Below, piece after piece: positions 32,539-41,188 of a stretch of 64,000 bases of DNA; within the stretch, counting starts at the first letter, position 1, and every line of letters begins with the position of its first letter. Source of the stretch: CATOSP01 sp965205385 (GTDB lineage: Bacteria; Chloroflexota; Dehalococcoidia; Lucifugimonadales; UBA3495); assembly GCA_965205385.1 (NCBI GenBank), contig CBDBGS010000007.1, forward strand, positions 434,001 to 498,000, given 5' to 3'. Made by a program: the position numbers and the translations under genes. The notes beneath the pieces were generated by a model that saw only the letters and a program-made list of their open reading frames with translations, had not been told where the DNA came from and ran no database searches.

Positions 32539-32955
32539 ATGACTCAGCGTCTAAACCCCGTTCGGGTGTTGGTGGCCAAGCCAGGCTTGGACGGCCACGA
32601 CCGGGGCGCCAAGGTGATCGCAAGGGCGCTTCGGGACGCCGGAATGGAGGTTATCTACACCGGCATCCGCCAGACTCCCCAAATGATAATTCAAGCGGCG
32701 ATCCAGGAAGACGTGGAGGTGCTGGGAATCAGCATCCTTTCCGGAGCCCACCTGGAGATACTGCCTGGAATCATGGACCTTATGCGGGAAAACGGCCTGG
32801 ATGACGTGCTGGTGATTCTGGGGGGCATCGTCCCGGAGGCTGACCGCCAGACTCTGGCGGAAATGGGAGTGTCCGCAGTGTTCGGCCCCGGAACGTCCAC
32901 CGGCGAGATTGTGGAGTTTATTCACTCCAATTTGCCTGAGCGCCGGCTGGTCTAG
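32539..32955 (+). CDS. B12-binding subunit of acyl-CoA mutase
   Basis: This 138-residue protein is the separate cobalamin-binding domain for the large subunit at 29086. It has the D-x-H-x-x-G motif as LDGHDRGAKVIARAL, with His as lower axial ligand, plus VEVLGISILSGAHLEILPGIMDLMR and VILGGIVPEADRQTLAEMGVSAVFGPGTS. The DxHxxG and SxL-GG pattern is complete. The gene is separated from the epimerase by 77 bp including a 13-bp duplication, so its translation may not be coupled. No MeaB-like chaperone was found nearby. Confidence 0.94.
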   Translation: MTQRLNPVRVLVAKPGLDGHDRGAKVIARALRDAGMEVIYTGIRQTPQMIIQAAIQEDVEVLGISILSGAHLEILPGIMDLMRENGLDDVLVILGGIVPEADRQTLAEMGVSAVFGPGTSTGEIVEFIHSNLPERRLV

Positions 32956-33018
32956 TGACCCGAGCCTTGCCGAAAATCATCCCGTGCCTACGGGGAAACA
33001 TAACGATTCTCGAATTTA

Positions 33019-33055
33019 AAGCTATTGACATCGATAGCTTCCCCGCGTTTATAAT
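33019..33055 (+). promoter_or_regulatory. Promoter with overlapping inverted repeat, upstream of the yceD-rpmF-fabD region
   Basis: TTGACA (33025-33030) and TATAAT (33050-33055) match the consensus exactly, with a 19-bp spacer, slightly long. An inverted repeat, AAGCTAT (33019-33025) and ATAGCTT (33034-33040), overlaps the -35 element, so a bound protein would block it. The start codon of the DUF177 gene is 36 bp downstream of the -10. A regulator is inferred, not seen. Confidence 0.65.
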
Positions 33056-33090
33056 TACCGACGATTATTACCTGGTTGTAAATCCACAAT

Positions 33091-33615
33091 ATGCAATATA
33101 ACATCGCGCAGTTGCTGAAGGAGCCCATGGGCGCAACCCGCAGCTTCCGCGTGGAAGAGGGACCAGCGATAGACTTGCCGGCCGTCGTGAGCCTATCGGG
33201 CGACGTCCGGGTCCTGAGGACTCACCAGGGAGTACTGGTGAACGCCAGCTTGGAAATAGATACGGCTCTGACGTGCAGCCGTTGTGTGGATGATTTCCGA
33301 AGTACGTCCACGCTACACATCGAAGAGGAGTTCATTCCGATAATTGACCTCCACACCGGGCGCAGGGTGGATTCTGCCGAGGAAGAAGAGGAGGAGCTGC
33401 GGATAGATGAAGAGCATCTCCTTGACCTCACCGAAGTGACCAGGCAATACGCCATTTCCGACCAACCGATGAAGCCCTTGTGCCGCGCTGATTGCCTGGG
33501 GCTCTGCTTGGAGTGTGGGGCCAACCTTAACCAGTCCGCCTGCGGCTGCTACAGCCCTCCCATTGACCCCAGGTGGGGAGCGTTGGCTGGGTTGATCGAC
33601 GCAAGGCAAGAATAA
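33091..33615 (+). CDS. DUF177 (YceD) family protein
   Basis: This 174-residue protein is encoded immediately before the L32 gene, as in many bacteria. It has a Cys-pair CSRCVDDF and a C-terminal CRADCLGLCLECGANLNQSACGC, which matches the metal- or structure-related Cys cluster of YceD proteins. YceD is connected with 23S rRNA/large-subunit assembly, so with rpmF it should serve ribosome assembly. The promoter at 33025-33055 lies directly upstream. Confidence 0.88.
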   Translation: MQYNIAQLLKEPMGATRSFRVEEGPAIDLPAVVSLSGDVRVLRTHQGVLVNASLEIDTALTCSRCVDDFRSTSTLHIEEEFIPIIDLHTGRRVDSAEEEEEELRIDEEHLLDLTEVTRQYAISDQPMKPLCRADCLGLCLECGANLNQSACGCYSPPIDPRWGALAGLIDARQE

Positions 33616-33703
33616 CCGGGCCGTGAAATCGGCCTAGATAGAGAAAGAAGGACGAATTGGGCCAGCCGGAGCCAATTGACCGGCGGTCCAAGAAGAAACG
33701 ACT

Positions 33704-33886
33704 ATGGGTGCAGTACCGAACAAGAAGCTAACAAGAGCGCGCAAGCGGCGGCGGCTGGCGTCACACAAGCTGCGGCCTCTCAACCCGGCATTCTGCTCGC
33801 GTTGCCGCAGCGCCAAAATGCCACATACGGCTTGTCCTCAATGTGGCTATTACCGGGGTATGCAAGTGGTTGGAGTAGAGGGGTAG
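33704..33886 (+). CDS. rpmF: 50S ribosomal protein L32
   Basis: The 60-residue protein reads MGAVPNKKLTRARKRRRLAS at the start and FCSRCRSAKMPHTACPQCGYYRGMQV at the end, with four Cys in two pairs giving the zinc ribbon of the zinc-containing L32 form. The N-terminal MGAVP replaces the common MAVPKRK pattern slightly. It lies 88 bp after the YceD gene, and it should be co-transcribed. Confidence 0.95.
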   Translation: MGAVPNKKLTRARKRRRLASHKLRPLNPAFCSRCRSAKMPHTACPQCGYYRGMQVVGVEG

Positions 33887-34057
33887 CGGAGGATAGCCCG
33901 ATAATGCCCAGGCCTCGTGTCTTAGGAGGACCGTCCCCGGAAGGGACGCGGTCGTCCCGGCTTGCCACGGTGCCATCATTGTCGATAGATCAAGCCGGTT
34001 GATTATGGCTGACCTGCCCTCACAGAAACAAATCTTATGTTTGTTTGGGCTCGAGAG

Positions 34058-35017
34058 ATGAATGCAGTCACCGAATCTGAATCACCTACCAAATGGGCTT
34101 ACGTATTTCCAGGGCAGGGTTCCCAGACTGTCGGCATGGGGGAAGAGCTCTACCAGTCTTCGCCGGCGGCGCGGGACATATTCAAAGAGGCGGACGAGAG
34201 CCTGGGTACATCCCTGACCAAGCTGATGTTCCAGGGCCCCGCCAGCGATCTCCAAGACACTCTGAATTCCCAGCCAGCGATCATGACCGTTAGCATTGCC
34301 TGCTGGAAAGCCTGGGAAGAGTTTCTCGGCCGCCAAGCCCCTAGACCTTCGGCATTGGCTGGTCACAGCCTCGGCGAATATACCTCGATGGTCGTCGCCG
34401 GGGTGATTAGTTTCTCTGACGGTGTCTGTCTGGTTCGAGAGCGAGGCCGACTCATGCAACAGGCCTCCATCGACCGGCCTGGCAGCATGGCCGCCATTCT
34501 CGGTCTCGAAGAATTGGCCCTGACACAGATTTGCGCCGAGACCGGTGTCGAGTTGGCCAACATCAACTCCGACGAACAGATCGTCATTAGCGGGGACCGG
34601 ATGGCCGTGGCTCAGGCCATGGACCTCGCCTCGGCAAGGGGCGCACGGAGGGCCATTCCTCTCCCAGTCAGCGGCGCGTTCCACTCGTCGTTGATGGAAC
34701 AGGCGAGGGAAGGACTGGCGGAGGCAATGGCGTCACTCGATTTCAGCGACCCCGCCACACCGATAATCGCAAACTCCGACTGCGCCACTCTGCGGAGCGG
34801 TGCGGAAGTTAAAGAAGAACTGATTAAGGGACTGTGCCAGTGCGTGCGCTGGAAGCAGTCCGTCCGAAGAATGGTCGATTCCGGCATCAACGAGTTCGTC
34901 GAGTTGGGGCCCTCCAACGTTTTGTCCGGGCTGATCCGGCGAATCGACCGGGCCGTCCACGCCGTGGCCCTGTCCGACCCGGCCTCCATAGAAAAGCAAG
35001 CTGGGAGTGGGGCATAG
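34058..35017 (+). CDS. fabD: Malonyl-CoA:ACP transacylase
   Basis: From the ATG at 34058 the protein has 319 residues; an upstream start at 34037 in the same frame is possible. The fold is clear: YVFPGQGSQTVGMG, the nucleophile Ser104 in GHSLGEYTSMVVAG, RGRLMQQA, GVELANINSDEQIVISG and the His-bearing PVSGAFHSSLME. It loads malonyl groups from CoA onto ACP for fatty-acid synthesis. It follows rpmF after a 171-bp gap without recognisable gene (plsX, fabH and fabG, frequent in this region elsewhere, are absent), and precedes nusB and acpP. Confidence 0.95.
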   Translation: MNAVTESESPTKWAYVFPGQGSQTVGMGEELYQSSPAARDIFKEADESLGTSLTKLMFQGPASDLQDTLNSQPAIMTVSIACWKAWEEFLGRQAPRPSALAGHSLGEYTSMVVAGVISFSDGVCLVRERGRLMQQASIDRPGSMAAILGLEELALTQICAETGVELANINSDEQIVISGDRMAVAQAMDLASARGARRAIPLPVSGAFHSSLMEQAREGLAEAMASLDFSDPATPIIANSDCATLRSGAEVKEELIKGLCQCVRWKQSVRRMVDSGINEFVELGPSNVLSGLIRRIDRAVHAVALSDPASIEKQAGSGA

Positions 35018-35048
35018 CTCCGGAGTCATTAGGATTGGTGGGTAGCCT

Positions 35049-35492
35049 ATGCCCAGGGTAAAATCCACGGACATGCGGCGCAGGGGAAGGGTGGCGGCCC
35101 TCCAGTGTCTGTTCGCCTCCGACTTCGGAGACGCCGCCCGGGACGAGTCCCTGGACTGGTTGGCTGAAGAAGACCAGCTACCGGCGCGTGTGTTAGAATT
35201 CGCTCGGCAAATCCTGCAGGGCGTGACAGACCATCGTCCGGACCTCGACGACCTGATCCAGAGGTACGCCCCTACGTGGCCGGTTTCCCAGATATCTCCG
35301 CTGGACCGCAACGCTCTGAGAATCGCGATTTTTGAGTTGTTGCACAGTCCGGAAACACCCCCGAAAACAGCGGTAAACGAGGCGGTCGACCTGGCCAAGG
35401 AATTCGGCAGCGAGAGTTCCGCGAGGTTCGTCAATGGAGTTCTCGGGTCCGTCATGGCAGAGATGGAATCTGCCCGCTTGGCATCCGCCTGA
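35049..35492 (+). CDS. nusB: Transcription antitermination factor NusB
   Basis: The 147-residue all-alpha protein shows the NusB pattern: MRRRGRVAALQCLFASDF, ISPLDRNALRIAIFELLH, PPKTAVNEAVDLAKEFGSESSARFVNGVLG. It binds boxA RNA with S10 and supports rRNA transcription and processing. It starts 31 bp after fabD and lies 24 bp before acpP, an unusual position between two fatty-acid genes. The first eight residues may be an extension, as the family motif starts at about residue 9. Confidence 0.95.
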   Translation: MPRVKSTDMRRRGRVAALQCLFASDFGDAARDESLDWLAEEDQLPARVLEFARQILQGVTDHRPDLDDLIQRYAPTWPVSQISPLDRNALRIAIFELLHSPETPPKTAVNEAVDLAKEFGSESSARFVNGVLGSVMAEMESARLASA

Positions 35493-35516
35493 CCCCACAC
35501 CAAGGGAGATGACCCA

Positions 35517-35777
35517 TTGGCCAGCGTATATGAGCGCGTAAAGGTTATCGTAGTTGACAAGTTGGGGGTTGAAGAGGAAGAAGTCACGGAAAGCGCTTCC
35601 TTCGTCGAAAACCTCAACGCCGATTCTTTAGACTTGGTCGAATTGATCATGGCCATCGAAGAGGAGTTCTCCTCCGATGACAACTCCGTGGAAATTTCCG
35701 ACGAAGAAGCCGGGAACATCCTCACCGTTAAGGATGCGGTCACCTACCTACAGACTCACGGCATCGAAGATAGCTAA
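35517..35777 (+). CDS. acpP: Acyl carrier protein
   Basis: This 86-residue acidic protein has the phosphopantetheine site in NADSLDLVELIMAIEEEF (Ser in DSLD) and the helices typical of ACP. The start is TTG at 35517 after AAGGGAG. The N-terminal ASVYERVKVIVVDKLGV is conserved. It carries growing acyl chains in fatty acid synthesis and receives malonyl from FabD, encoded just upstream. A 12-bp direct duplication follows its stop codon. Confidence 0.95.
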   Translation: MASVYERVKVIVVDKLGVEEEEVTESASFVENLNADSLDLVELIMAIEEEFSSDDNSVEISDEEAGNILTVKDAVTYLQTHGIEDS

Positions 35778-35789
35778 GAAGATAGCTAA
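35766..35789. repeat. 12-bp tandem duplication spanning the acpP stop codon
   Basis: GAAGATAGCTAA occurs twice, at 35766-35777 and 35778-35789. The first copy holds the acpP stop codon, so the second duplicates the last codons and the stop after the gene's end. It does no harm to the protein. Confidence 0.88.
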
Positions 35790-36093
35790 AAACCGCTCGG
35801 CCCCAACTCTGGTCCTGTCCCGCGCGTGCGGCTCTAGCGGGGCGTTCCCACGGTTTCCGCGTTTCAACCCACCGCCAACTCCTGCCTTGTGGCATAATCT
35901 GTTGTGTTCCGTTGGAAATGATTTGCTAAGACCATTTCTCCGGCGCAGAGTCTTAGGCCCAACATAGTGCAACGTTGTCTCCATAGATCCAGGATTGGAC
36001 TCGTTGCCGTGCGGACGCCCACCGTGTGAGAAGGCCACCGCGGCGGCGCCACTTCCCTGGTTTACCAAAAATCCGGACAGGGAGGGGTGTTTG
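35790..36093. other. Intergenic region after acpP
   Basis: This 304-bp gap lies between acpP and the uracil-DNA glycosylase gene. It has no credible reading frame; one open frame extending from the glycosylase to 35995 is not supported by homology. The A/T-rich TTGTGGCATAATCTG (near 35886) could be part of a promoter, but no clear -35 pairs with it. Confidence 0.5.
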
Positions 36094-36744
36094 ATGAACA
36101 GCTTGGAAGAGATTGCTGGACTGGTCCGGAACTGCAACGACTGCCCCCTTGGCATGGGCCGCACCCACGCCGTTCCCGGTGAGGGTCCTCCAGACGCGGA
36201 AATCATGTTCATAGGAGAGGGCCCAGGGTTTCAGGAAGACCGTCAGGGCAGGCCCTTCGTGGGTCCAGCGGGCCAATTCCTGGACGGGCTGTTGGCCTCG
36301 ATAGGGATGCGGCGGGAGGAGGTCTTCATCGCCAACATGATCAAGTGCCGCCCCCCGCAAAACAGAGACCCTCAACCTGCGGAAATGTCGGCCTGCGGCA
36401 AATATCTGGACCGGCAAATCGAACTCATAGACCCCAGGCTGATCGTCACCCTGGGACGGTTCTCCCTGGGAAGGTTCTTTCCCGGCGAGAGCATCAGCAG
36501 ATCGCGGGGCAAACCTCGCGAGAAAAACGGCCGCCTCATCTATCCCGTAATGCACCCTGCGGCGGGTCTTCGCCGCCAGGAGCTGCGCGCCTCGATCATT
36601 CAAGACTTCAAGGCTATACCAGACGTCTTGGACCAAGCCTACCGCGCCCCGGTTGCCGACGGCCCCGGCCCGGTGGAAGAACCCCGGAATGAAGCCCAAG
36701 ATGAGCCCCAGGAGCCACCCACCCAACAATTAAACCTCTTCTGA
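36094..36744 (+). CDS. Uracil-DNA glycosylase, family 4
   Basis: I place the start at ATG 36094, after GGGAGGGG; an extended frame from 35995 has no homology. The 216-residue protein has the iron-sulfur type UDG features: C-x2-C near the start (NCNDCPLG), MFIGEGPGFQEDRQGRPFVGPAGQFLDGLL, KCRPPQNRDP, the fourth Cys in ACGKYL, and the C-terminal MHPAAGLRRQELR. It removes uracil from DNA. It lies 16 bp before RNase J and is probably co-transcribed with it. Confidence 0.93.
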   Translation: MNSLEEIAGLVRNCNDCPLGMGRTHAVPGEGPPDAEIMFIGEGPGFQEDRQGRPFVGPAGQFLDGLLASIGMRREEVFIANMIKCRPPQNRDPQPAEMSACGKYLDRQIELIDPRLIVTLGRFSLGRFFPGESISRSRGKPREKNGRLIYPVMHPAAGLRRQELRASIIQDFKAIPDVLDQAYRAPVADGPGPVEEPRNEAQDEPQEPPTQQLNLF

Positions 36745-36760
36745 TAGGAGTTTCGTCAGG

Positions 36761-38419
36761 TTGAATCCACCTTTACGAGTCATTCCCCTGGGCGGTCTGG
36801 GGGAGATCGGCAAGAACATGATGGCCCTGGAATACGGGGAGGACATCATCGTCGTGGACTGCGGTGTGCAGTTCCCCGAAGAGGGCATGTTGGGCGTCGA
36901 CCTGATTATTCCCGACGTCACATATCTCGTCGAACGCGCCGACCACGTCCGGGCCATCCTGATTACCCACGGTCACGAAGACCACATTGGCGCTTTGCCC
37001 TTCATATTGCAGCGGCTAGACGTCCCGGTATATGCCCCCAAACTGGCCCACGGTTTCATCTCGGCCAAGCTCAAGGAGCGCCGCGTTACCCGTGAGGCCA
37101 CGGTCGAGGAGATCGAGCCCGGAGTAGACTATCAATTCGGCGGCAACTTGGTGGCCAATTGGTTCCGGGTCTGTCACAGCATCCCCGACGCCATGGGAAT
37201 CGCCATCAAGACTCCCATGGGGACGGTAATCCACACCGGGGACTTCAAGATCGACCACACGCCGGTTGACGGACGCACCTTCGACCTCGCATCACTGGCC
37301 GCATACGGCAACGAAGGCGTGCTTCTTCTGCTGTCGGACTCCACCTACGCCGAGATGCCCGGGTACACTCCATCGGAACGATTGGTGGGAGAGGCGCTTG
37401 ACCGGGCGATCCGGGACGCGCCGGGCAGGGTGATGGTTGCCACCTTCGCTTCCCTCATCTCCCGGGTGCAACAGGTGGTCGACGCGGCGGACAGGTCTGG
37501 CCGCAAGGTCGGTATCGTGGGCCGCAGCATGGTTGACAACGTTCATGTTGCCTCTGAAATGGGCTACCTGACCCTGCCTCCCGGCATCCTCCTTTCCCTG
37601 GCCGAGATTCGCCGTCTACCCCCTGAACAGGTCGTGTTGCTCACCACGGGCAGCCAGGGTGAACCAACTTCGGCCCTGGTCCGAATCGCGAACAAAGACC
37701 ACCGTGACGTCAGGGTGATGCCCGGCGATACCGTAATCATCTCGGCCACACCGATCCCCGGCAATGAATTGCCCGTCAGCCGCACCATAGACAACCTGCT
37801 GCGCCAAGAAGCCACCGTGCTCTATGACCGGATAACCACGGTCCACGTTCACGGTCACGCCAGCCAGGAAGAGTTGAAGATGGTGCTCAACCTGGTCCGG
37901 CCACGTTACTTCGTGCCGGTCCACGGGGAGTACCGTCACTTGATGGCCCATGCTCAGTTGGCTTGGGACCTGGGCGTGGCGGAATCAGGAATCTTCGTGC
38001 TGGAAGACGGCGACGTGTTGGAGCTTTCCGAGTTCGGCGGCGAGGTGGCCGAGAAAGTCTCCGCCGGGCCAATCTACATCGATGGACCCAGTACCCGTGA
38101 CCACCGCAGCCAGGTGCTAAGCCAGAGGAAGGACCTTGCAAAGGACGGTGTGGTAGTCGTCGTGCTGTCCACCGACCGGGAGAGCGGTCAACCTGTGGGA
38201 GACCTAAAAACCGTGGCCACCGGGTTCATGGAGGCCTCCGAGACCAAGCCGCTGTTTGAAGACCTGGCGGTAAAGGTCTCCGAATCACTGAACGGAGAGC
38301 GCGACCTGAACGGCCAGCCCGACAAGCTAAGGGCAAAAGTGCGTGAAACTGCCCGCGAATTCATATTCGTGGAAACTCGGCGGCGTCCTATAATAATTCC
38401 CGTGGTGTTGGAGGTGTGA
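36761..38419 (+). CDS. rnj: Ribonuclease J
   Basis: The 552-residue metallo-beta-lactamase/beta-CASP nuclease starts at TTG 36761 (MNPPLRVIPLGGLGEIGKN). It has H70-G-H-E-D-H75 (THGHEDHIGALPF), VIHTGDFKIDHTP, LLLLSDSTYAE, TGSQGEP and the C-terminal HVHGHASQEELK and FVPVHGEYRHL, the complete metal-ligand and phosphate-binding set. RNase J acts as 5'-to-3' exo- and endonuclease in mRNA decay and 16S maturation. It is followed 54 bp later by ftsK. Confidence 0.96.
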   Translation: MNPPLRVIPLGGLGEIGKNMMALEYGEDIIVVDCGVQFPEEGMLGVDLIIPDVTYLVERADHVRAILITHGHEDHIGALPFILQRLDVPVYAPKLAHGFISAKLKERRVTREATVEEIEPGVDYQFGGNLVANWFRVCHSIPDAMGIAIKTPMGTVIHTGDFKIDHTPVDGRTFDLASLAAYGNEGVLLLLSDSTYAEMPGYTPSERLVGEALDRAIRDAPGRVMVATFASLISRVQQVVDAADRSGRKVGIVGRSMVDNVHVASEMGYLTLPPGILLSLAEIRRLPPEQVVLLTTGSQGEPTSALVRIANKDHRDVRVMPGDTVIISATPIPGNELPVSRTIDNLLRQEATVLYDRITTVHVHGHASQEELKMVLNLVRPRYFVPVHGEYRHLMAHAQLAWDLGVAESGIFVLEDGDVLELSEFGGEVAEKVSAGPIYIDGPSTRDHRSQVLSQRKDLAKDGVVVVVLSTDRESGQPVGDLKTVATGFMEASETKPLFEDLAVKVSESLNGERDLNGQPDKLRAKVRETAREFIFVETRRRPIIIPVVLEV

Positions 38420-38473
38420 GGTAATACTCTCCGGCGGCCATCGTTTGTTTGGCCTCCGGCAACGGGGGGCCCA

Positions 38474-40723
38474 ATGGCCCGGCAAGCGACTCGCAGAAAG
38501 AACAAAGCAACACCTTCGATCAAGACGGTCCTGCTCTCAAGACTGCCTGCCGCCCTTGATGGTTTGGTTATAGTCGCCCTTTTTCTGGGGCTAGGTTATT
38601 TCTTCGGCTTCACTCCCGTCGCTAGGTCCTACGCGGTTGAATCCCTGGGCTTCGGGCTAATCCCGGTCTCCCTCTGGCTAATCGCCGTAGTGGTCTGCTT
38701 CCGGTACCGGCCCCGCACCGTCTTGATTCACTGGCGGGTCTGGGTCGGCGCAGCCGCGCTGGCGGCCATTTCCGTAGGGGTTCTCTCTCTATTCCACGCC
38801 AGAGAAGGCACGTTGTTTTACGCCAGCCTGGGCGGAGAATGGGGCAAGGTAGTTGTCGGGCAACCGTTGGCCGTTGCCGTAGTTAAGCTGGGAATACCCT
38901 GCATCCTGCTCCCACCGCTTCTCTATCCTCGGATAGTCGGCTCGGCCTATCTGAGATTCCTCATCCACCTGGGCACCGGTCTGCGGTCGACTGCAGAGTA
39001 TGCGCACAAAGGCGTGTCCTATACCGGCTCATTTTTGTGGAGTTCGTTGCGGTATACCGGCAAAGGGTGCGCCCATGCCTGGCGCCTGGCCACTGTACTG
39101 GCATCTGGAATGCCGTGGCGAAAGTCAGTCAACAGGTCCGTCAACGCCGCTGGCAAGGAAGACCGCTCAGCCGCCATAGATCCCGACAAAGCCGTTTCAG
39201 CCTTTTGGGCTCAAGCGGAGGCGGAGGTGGAGGTGGAAACAGTCCCCGCCGACACCTCCGAGGACGAGCCGGTGGAGGAGGCTGAGAAGCCCGAAATCAG
39301 GCCGGTCAAGGCGGCGAAGTCCAAATGGGCGCTTCCCTCAATCGACTGTCTATCGCCCCCCGTGGTCCACGATCAGGCAAAGGGGCCCCTGGAGCAGATG
39401 GCCCGCCATGTAGAGGCTTCCCTGGCGGAACACGGAGTATTCGTGGAGGTAAAGGACATTAAGTCCGGCCCCAGGGTAGTCCAATTCGGACTGGTCCCCG
39501 GATGGGTGGGCCGAAGGGGTGAATCCGGCAAGGAAGAGGCTGCCAAGTCCAGGCCCGATAACCGCGTTAAGGTCCAGAGCATCTTATCGCGGGAAAAGGA
39601 CCTTGCCCTGGCCCTAAAGACCCCTTATCTCAGAATCGAAGCCCCGGTGCCCGGCGAAGCTCTGGTGGGGTTGGAAGTACCGGCCCCTTCCCAAAGCAAG
39701 GTACACCTGCGCGAGGTAATAGAAAGCCCGGCCTTTACCAAGATTACGGACAAAGGGGCATTGCCCGTTGCCGTTGGCCAGGACACCGGCGGCGTTTCCG
39801 TGGCGATGGACCTGGCGGCCCTGCCGCACCTGCTCATCGCCGGAGCTACCGGCAGCGGGAAGAGCGTTTGCATCAACTCCATCGTGGCCTCGTTGCTTCT
39901 GACCAAGCCGCCGGACCAGCTAAGGATGCTGATGGTGGACCCAAAGCGGGTCGAATTGACGCCCTTCAACAAGATTCCTCATCTGATGGCTCCGGTCATC
40001 GTCGATGTCGATGAGGTGAACCCCGCCCTGCGCGCCGTGCTGAGGGAGATGTACAGGCGTTACAAGCAGATGGAAGAGGCCGGGACGCGCAATATCGCAG
40101 GTTACAACGACAAGGCCGCGGAACCCATGCCCTATCTGGTGGTTATCGTGGACGAATTAGCCGATCTGATGATCGCAGGTGGGTTCGAGGTGGAGCAAAG
40201 CCTGGTGAGGTTGGCCCAGCTAGGCAGGGCCGCTGGCATCCACCTGGTACTCGCTACTCAGCGCCCTTCCGTCCAGGTAGTGACCGGGCTGCTCAAGGCC
40301 AATATCCCGGCTCGTGTCGCCTTCGCCGTCGCCTCTCAAGTTGACTCTCGGGTCATCCTGGACATGGTCGGCGCGGAAAAGCTGCTGGGAAAGGGCGACG
40401 GGCTCCTGTTGAATTCCGATTCGCCCAAGCCCCGCCGCGTGCAGGGAACGCTGGTCTACGACGACGAGATCGACGAAATGGTCAAGTTCTGGCGCGAGCA
40501 GGAAGGGCCGCCCCTACCTGAGATTCCCATGGAAGAAGCCCAGGAGGACGAGGACGACGACGAAGACGTGGACGAGCGGATGTTGGAGCAGGCGCGGGAC
40601 GTTGCCCTCCGCAACCCCCACGTGTCCTCCTCTTACATGTCGCGCAGGTTCAAGGTAGGCGAACAGCGCGCCGCCCAAATCATGGAGGCCCTGGAGGAAG
40701 AAGGGTTGGTAATCCCGCGTTAG
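38474..40723 (+). CDS. ftsK: FtsK/SpoIIIE-family DNA translocase
   Basis: The 749-residue protein has four membrane helices in the first 190 residues (e.g. LDGLVIVALFLGLGYFFGF), a linker rich in Glu/Lys/Ala, then an alpha-beta domain (LLSREKDLALALK, VGLEVPAPSQSKVHLRE) and a RecA-type motor with Walker A GATGSGKS at residues 457-464 and Walker B YLVVIVDELADLM. The C-terminal winged helix (gamma domain) is complete: SSSYMSRRFKVGEQRAAQIMEALEEEGLVIPR. It is shorter than E. coli FtsK because of the small linker, as in SpoIIIE. It pumps chromosome DNA at the septum. Confidence 0.96.
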   Translation: MARQATRRKNKATPSIKTVLLSRLPAALDGLVIVALFLGLGYFFGFTPVARSYAVESLGFGLIPVSLWLIAVVVCFRYRPRTVLIHWRVWVGAAALAAISVGVLSLFHAREGTLFYASLGGEWGKVVVGQPLAVAVVKLGIPCILLPPLLYPRIVGSAYLRFLIHLGTGLRSTAEYAHKGVSYTGSFLWSSLRYTGKGCAHAWRLATVLASGMPWRKSVNRSVNAAGKEDRSAAIDPDKAVSAFWAQAEAEVEVETVPADTSEDEPVEEAEKPEIRPVKAAKSKWALPSIDCLSPPVVHDQAKGPLEQMARHVEASLAEHGVFVEVKDIKSGPRVVQFGLVPGWVGRRGESGKEEAAKSRPDNRVKVQSILSREKDLALALKTPYLRIEAPVPGEALVGLEVPAPSQSKVHLREVIESPAFTKITDKGALPVAVGQDTGGVSVAMDLAALPHLLIAGATGSGKSVCINSIVASLLLTKPPDQLRMLMVDPKRVELTPFNKIPHLMAPVIVDVDEVNPALRAVLREMYRRYKQMEEAGTRNIAGYNDKAAEPMPYLVVIVDELADLMIAGGFEVEQSLVRLAQLGRAAGIHLVLATQRPSVQVVTGLLKANIPARVAFAVASQVDSRVILDMVGAEKLLGKGDGLLLNSDSPKPRRVQGTLVYDDEIDEMVKFWREQEGPPLPEIPMEEAQEDEDDDEDVDERMLEQARDVALRNPHVSSSYMSRRFKVGEQRAAQIMEALEEEGLVIPR

Positions 40724-40770
40724 CGGGCTATTCTCCCCTCCGCTTCTGGGAAAAGATGAGGTAGACGCTC

Positions 40771-41014
40771 GCCCAGACGTGACTGTTCAGACTCGATGAG
40801 GCGGATTGGCTGAATCTCACATCGGCCATCTCTGTAGTAATCCTCTTATCATGTCCCGCCCCCGCAATCCGTCATTCCCGCGCAGGCGGGAATCCAGAAA
40901 TGCCAATGATAGTGAAGGTTGCTGGTTGCAAAGGTTTCTGGATTCCGGGTCAAGCCCGGAATGACGAGCTTGGAGTAGGAAGGACACATCAAGTCTGAAC
41001 TGTTACGCCCAGAC
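40771..41014. mobile_element. MITE-like element copy 2, with 8-bp target duplication
   Basis: The element spans 40779-41006 (228 bp). The left end reads GTGACTGTTCAGACTCGATG; the right end, reverse complemented, reads GTAACAGTTCAGACTTGATG, so 17 of the first 20 bases match. The 8-mer GCCCAGAC occurs just outside both ends (40771-40778 and 41007-41014), a perfect target duplication. Internal ATTCCCGC..GCGGGAAT and ATTCCGGG..CCCGGAAT palindromes are shared with copy 1. No gene inside. Confidence 0.9.
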
Positions 41015-41188
41015 CTGCCCCCTTTCCGTGCGGGCTAGGACTTTGTTATCATGGCGTATCATGGGTGCCCAGCCCTCCCATTCCGTTCCTCAATCGCGCT
41101 GATTGACTCGGCAGGCAGGTGAAATTCGGATGGCCCGGAGCCCAACGCCCCGTTTTAGAGCAGAATCCACGTCTTTGGTACCAGGCCT

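Noticed and set aside
33887..34057. Possible lost plsX/fabH remnants between rpmF and fabD.
   Set aside because: No trace of either protein in any frame of the 171-bp gap.
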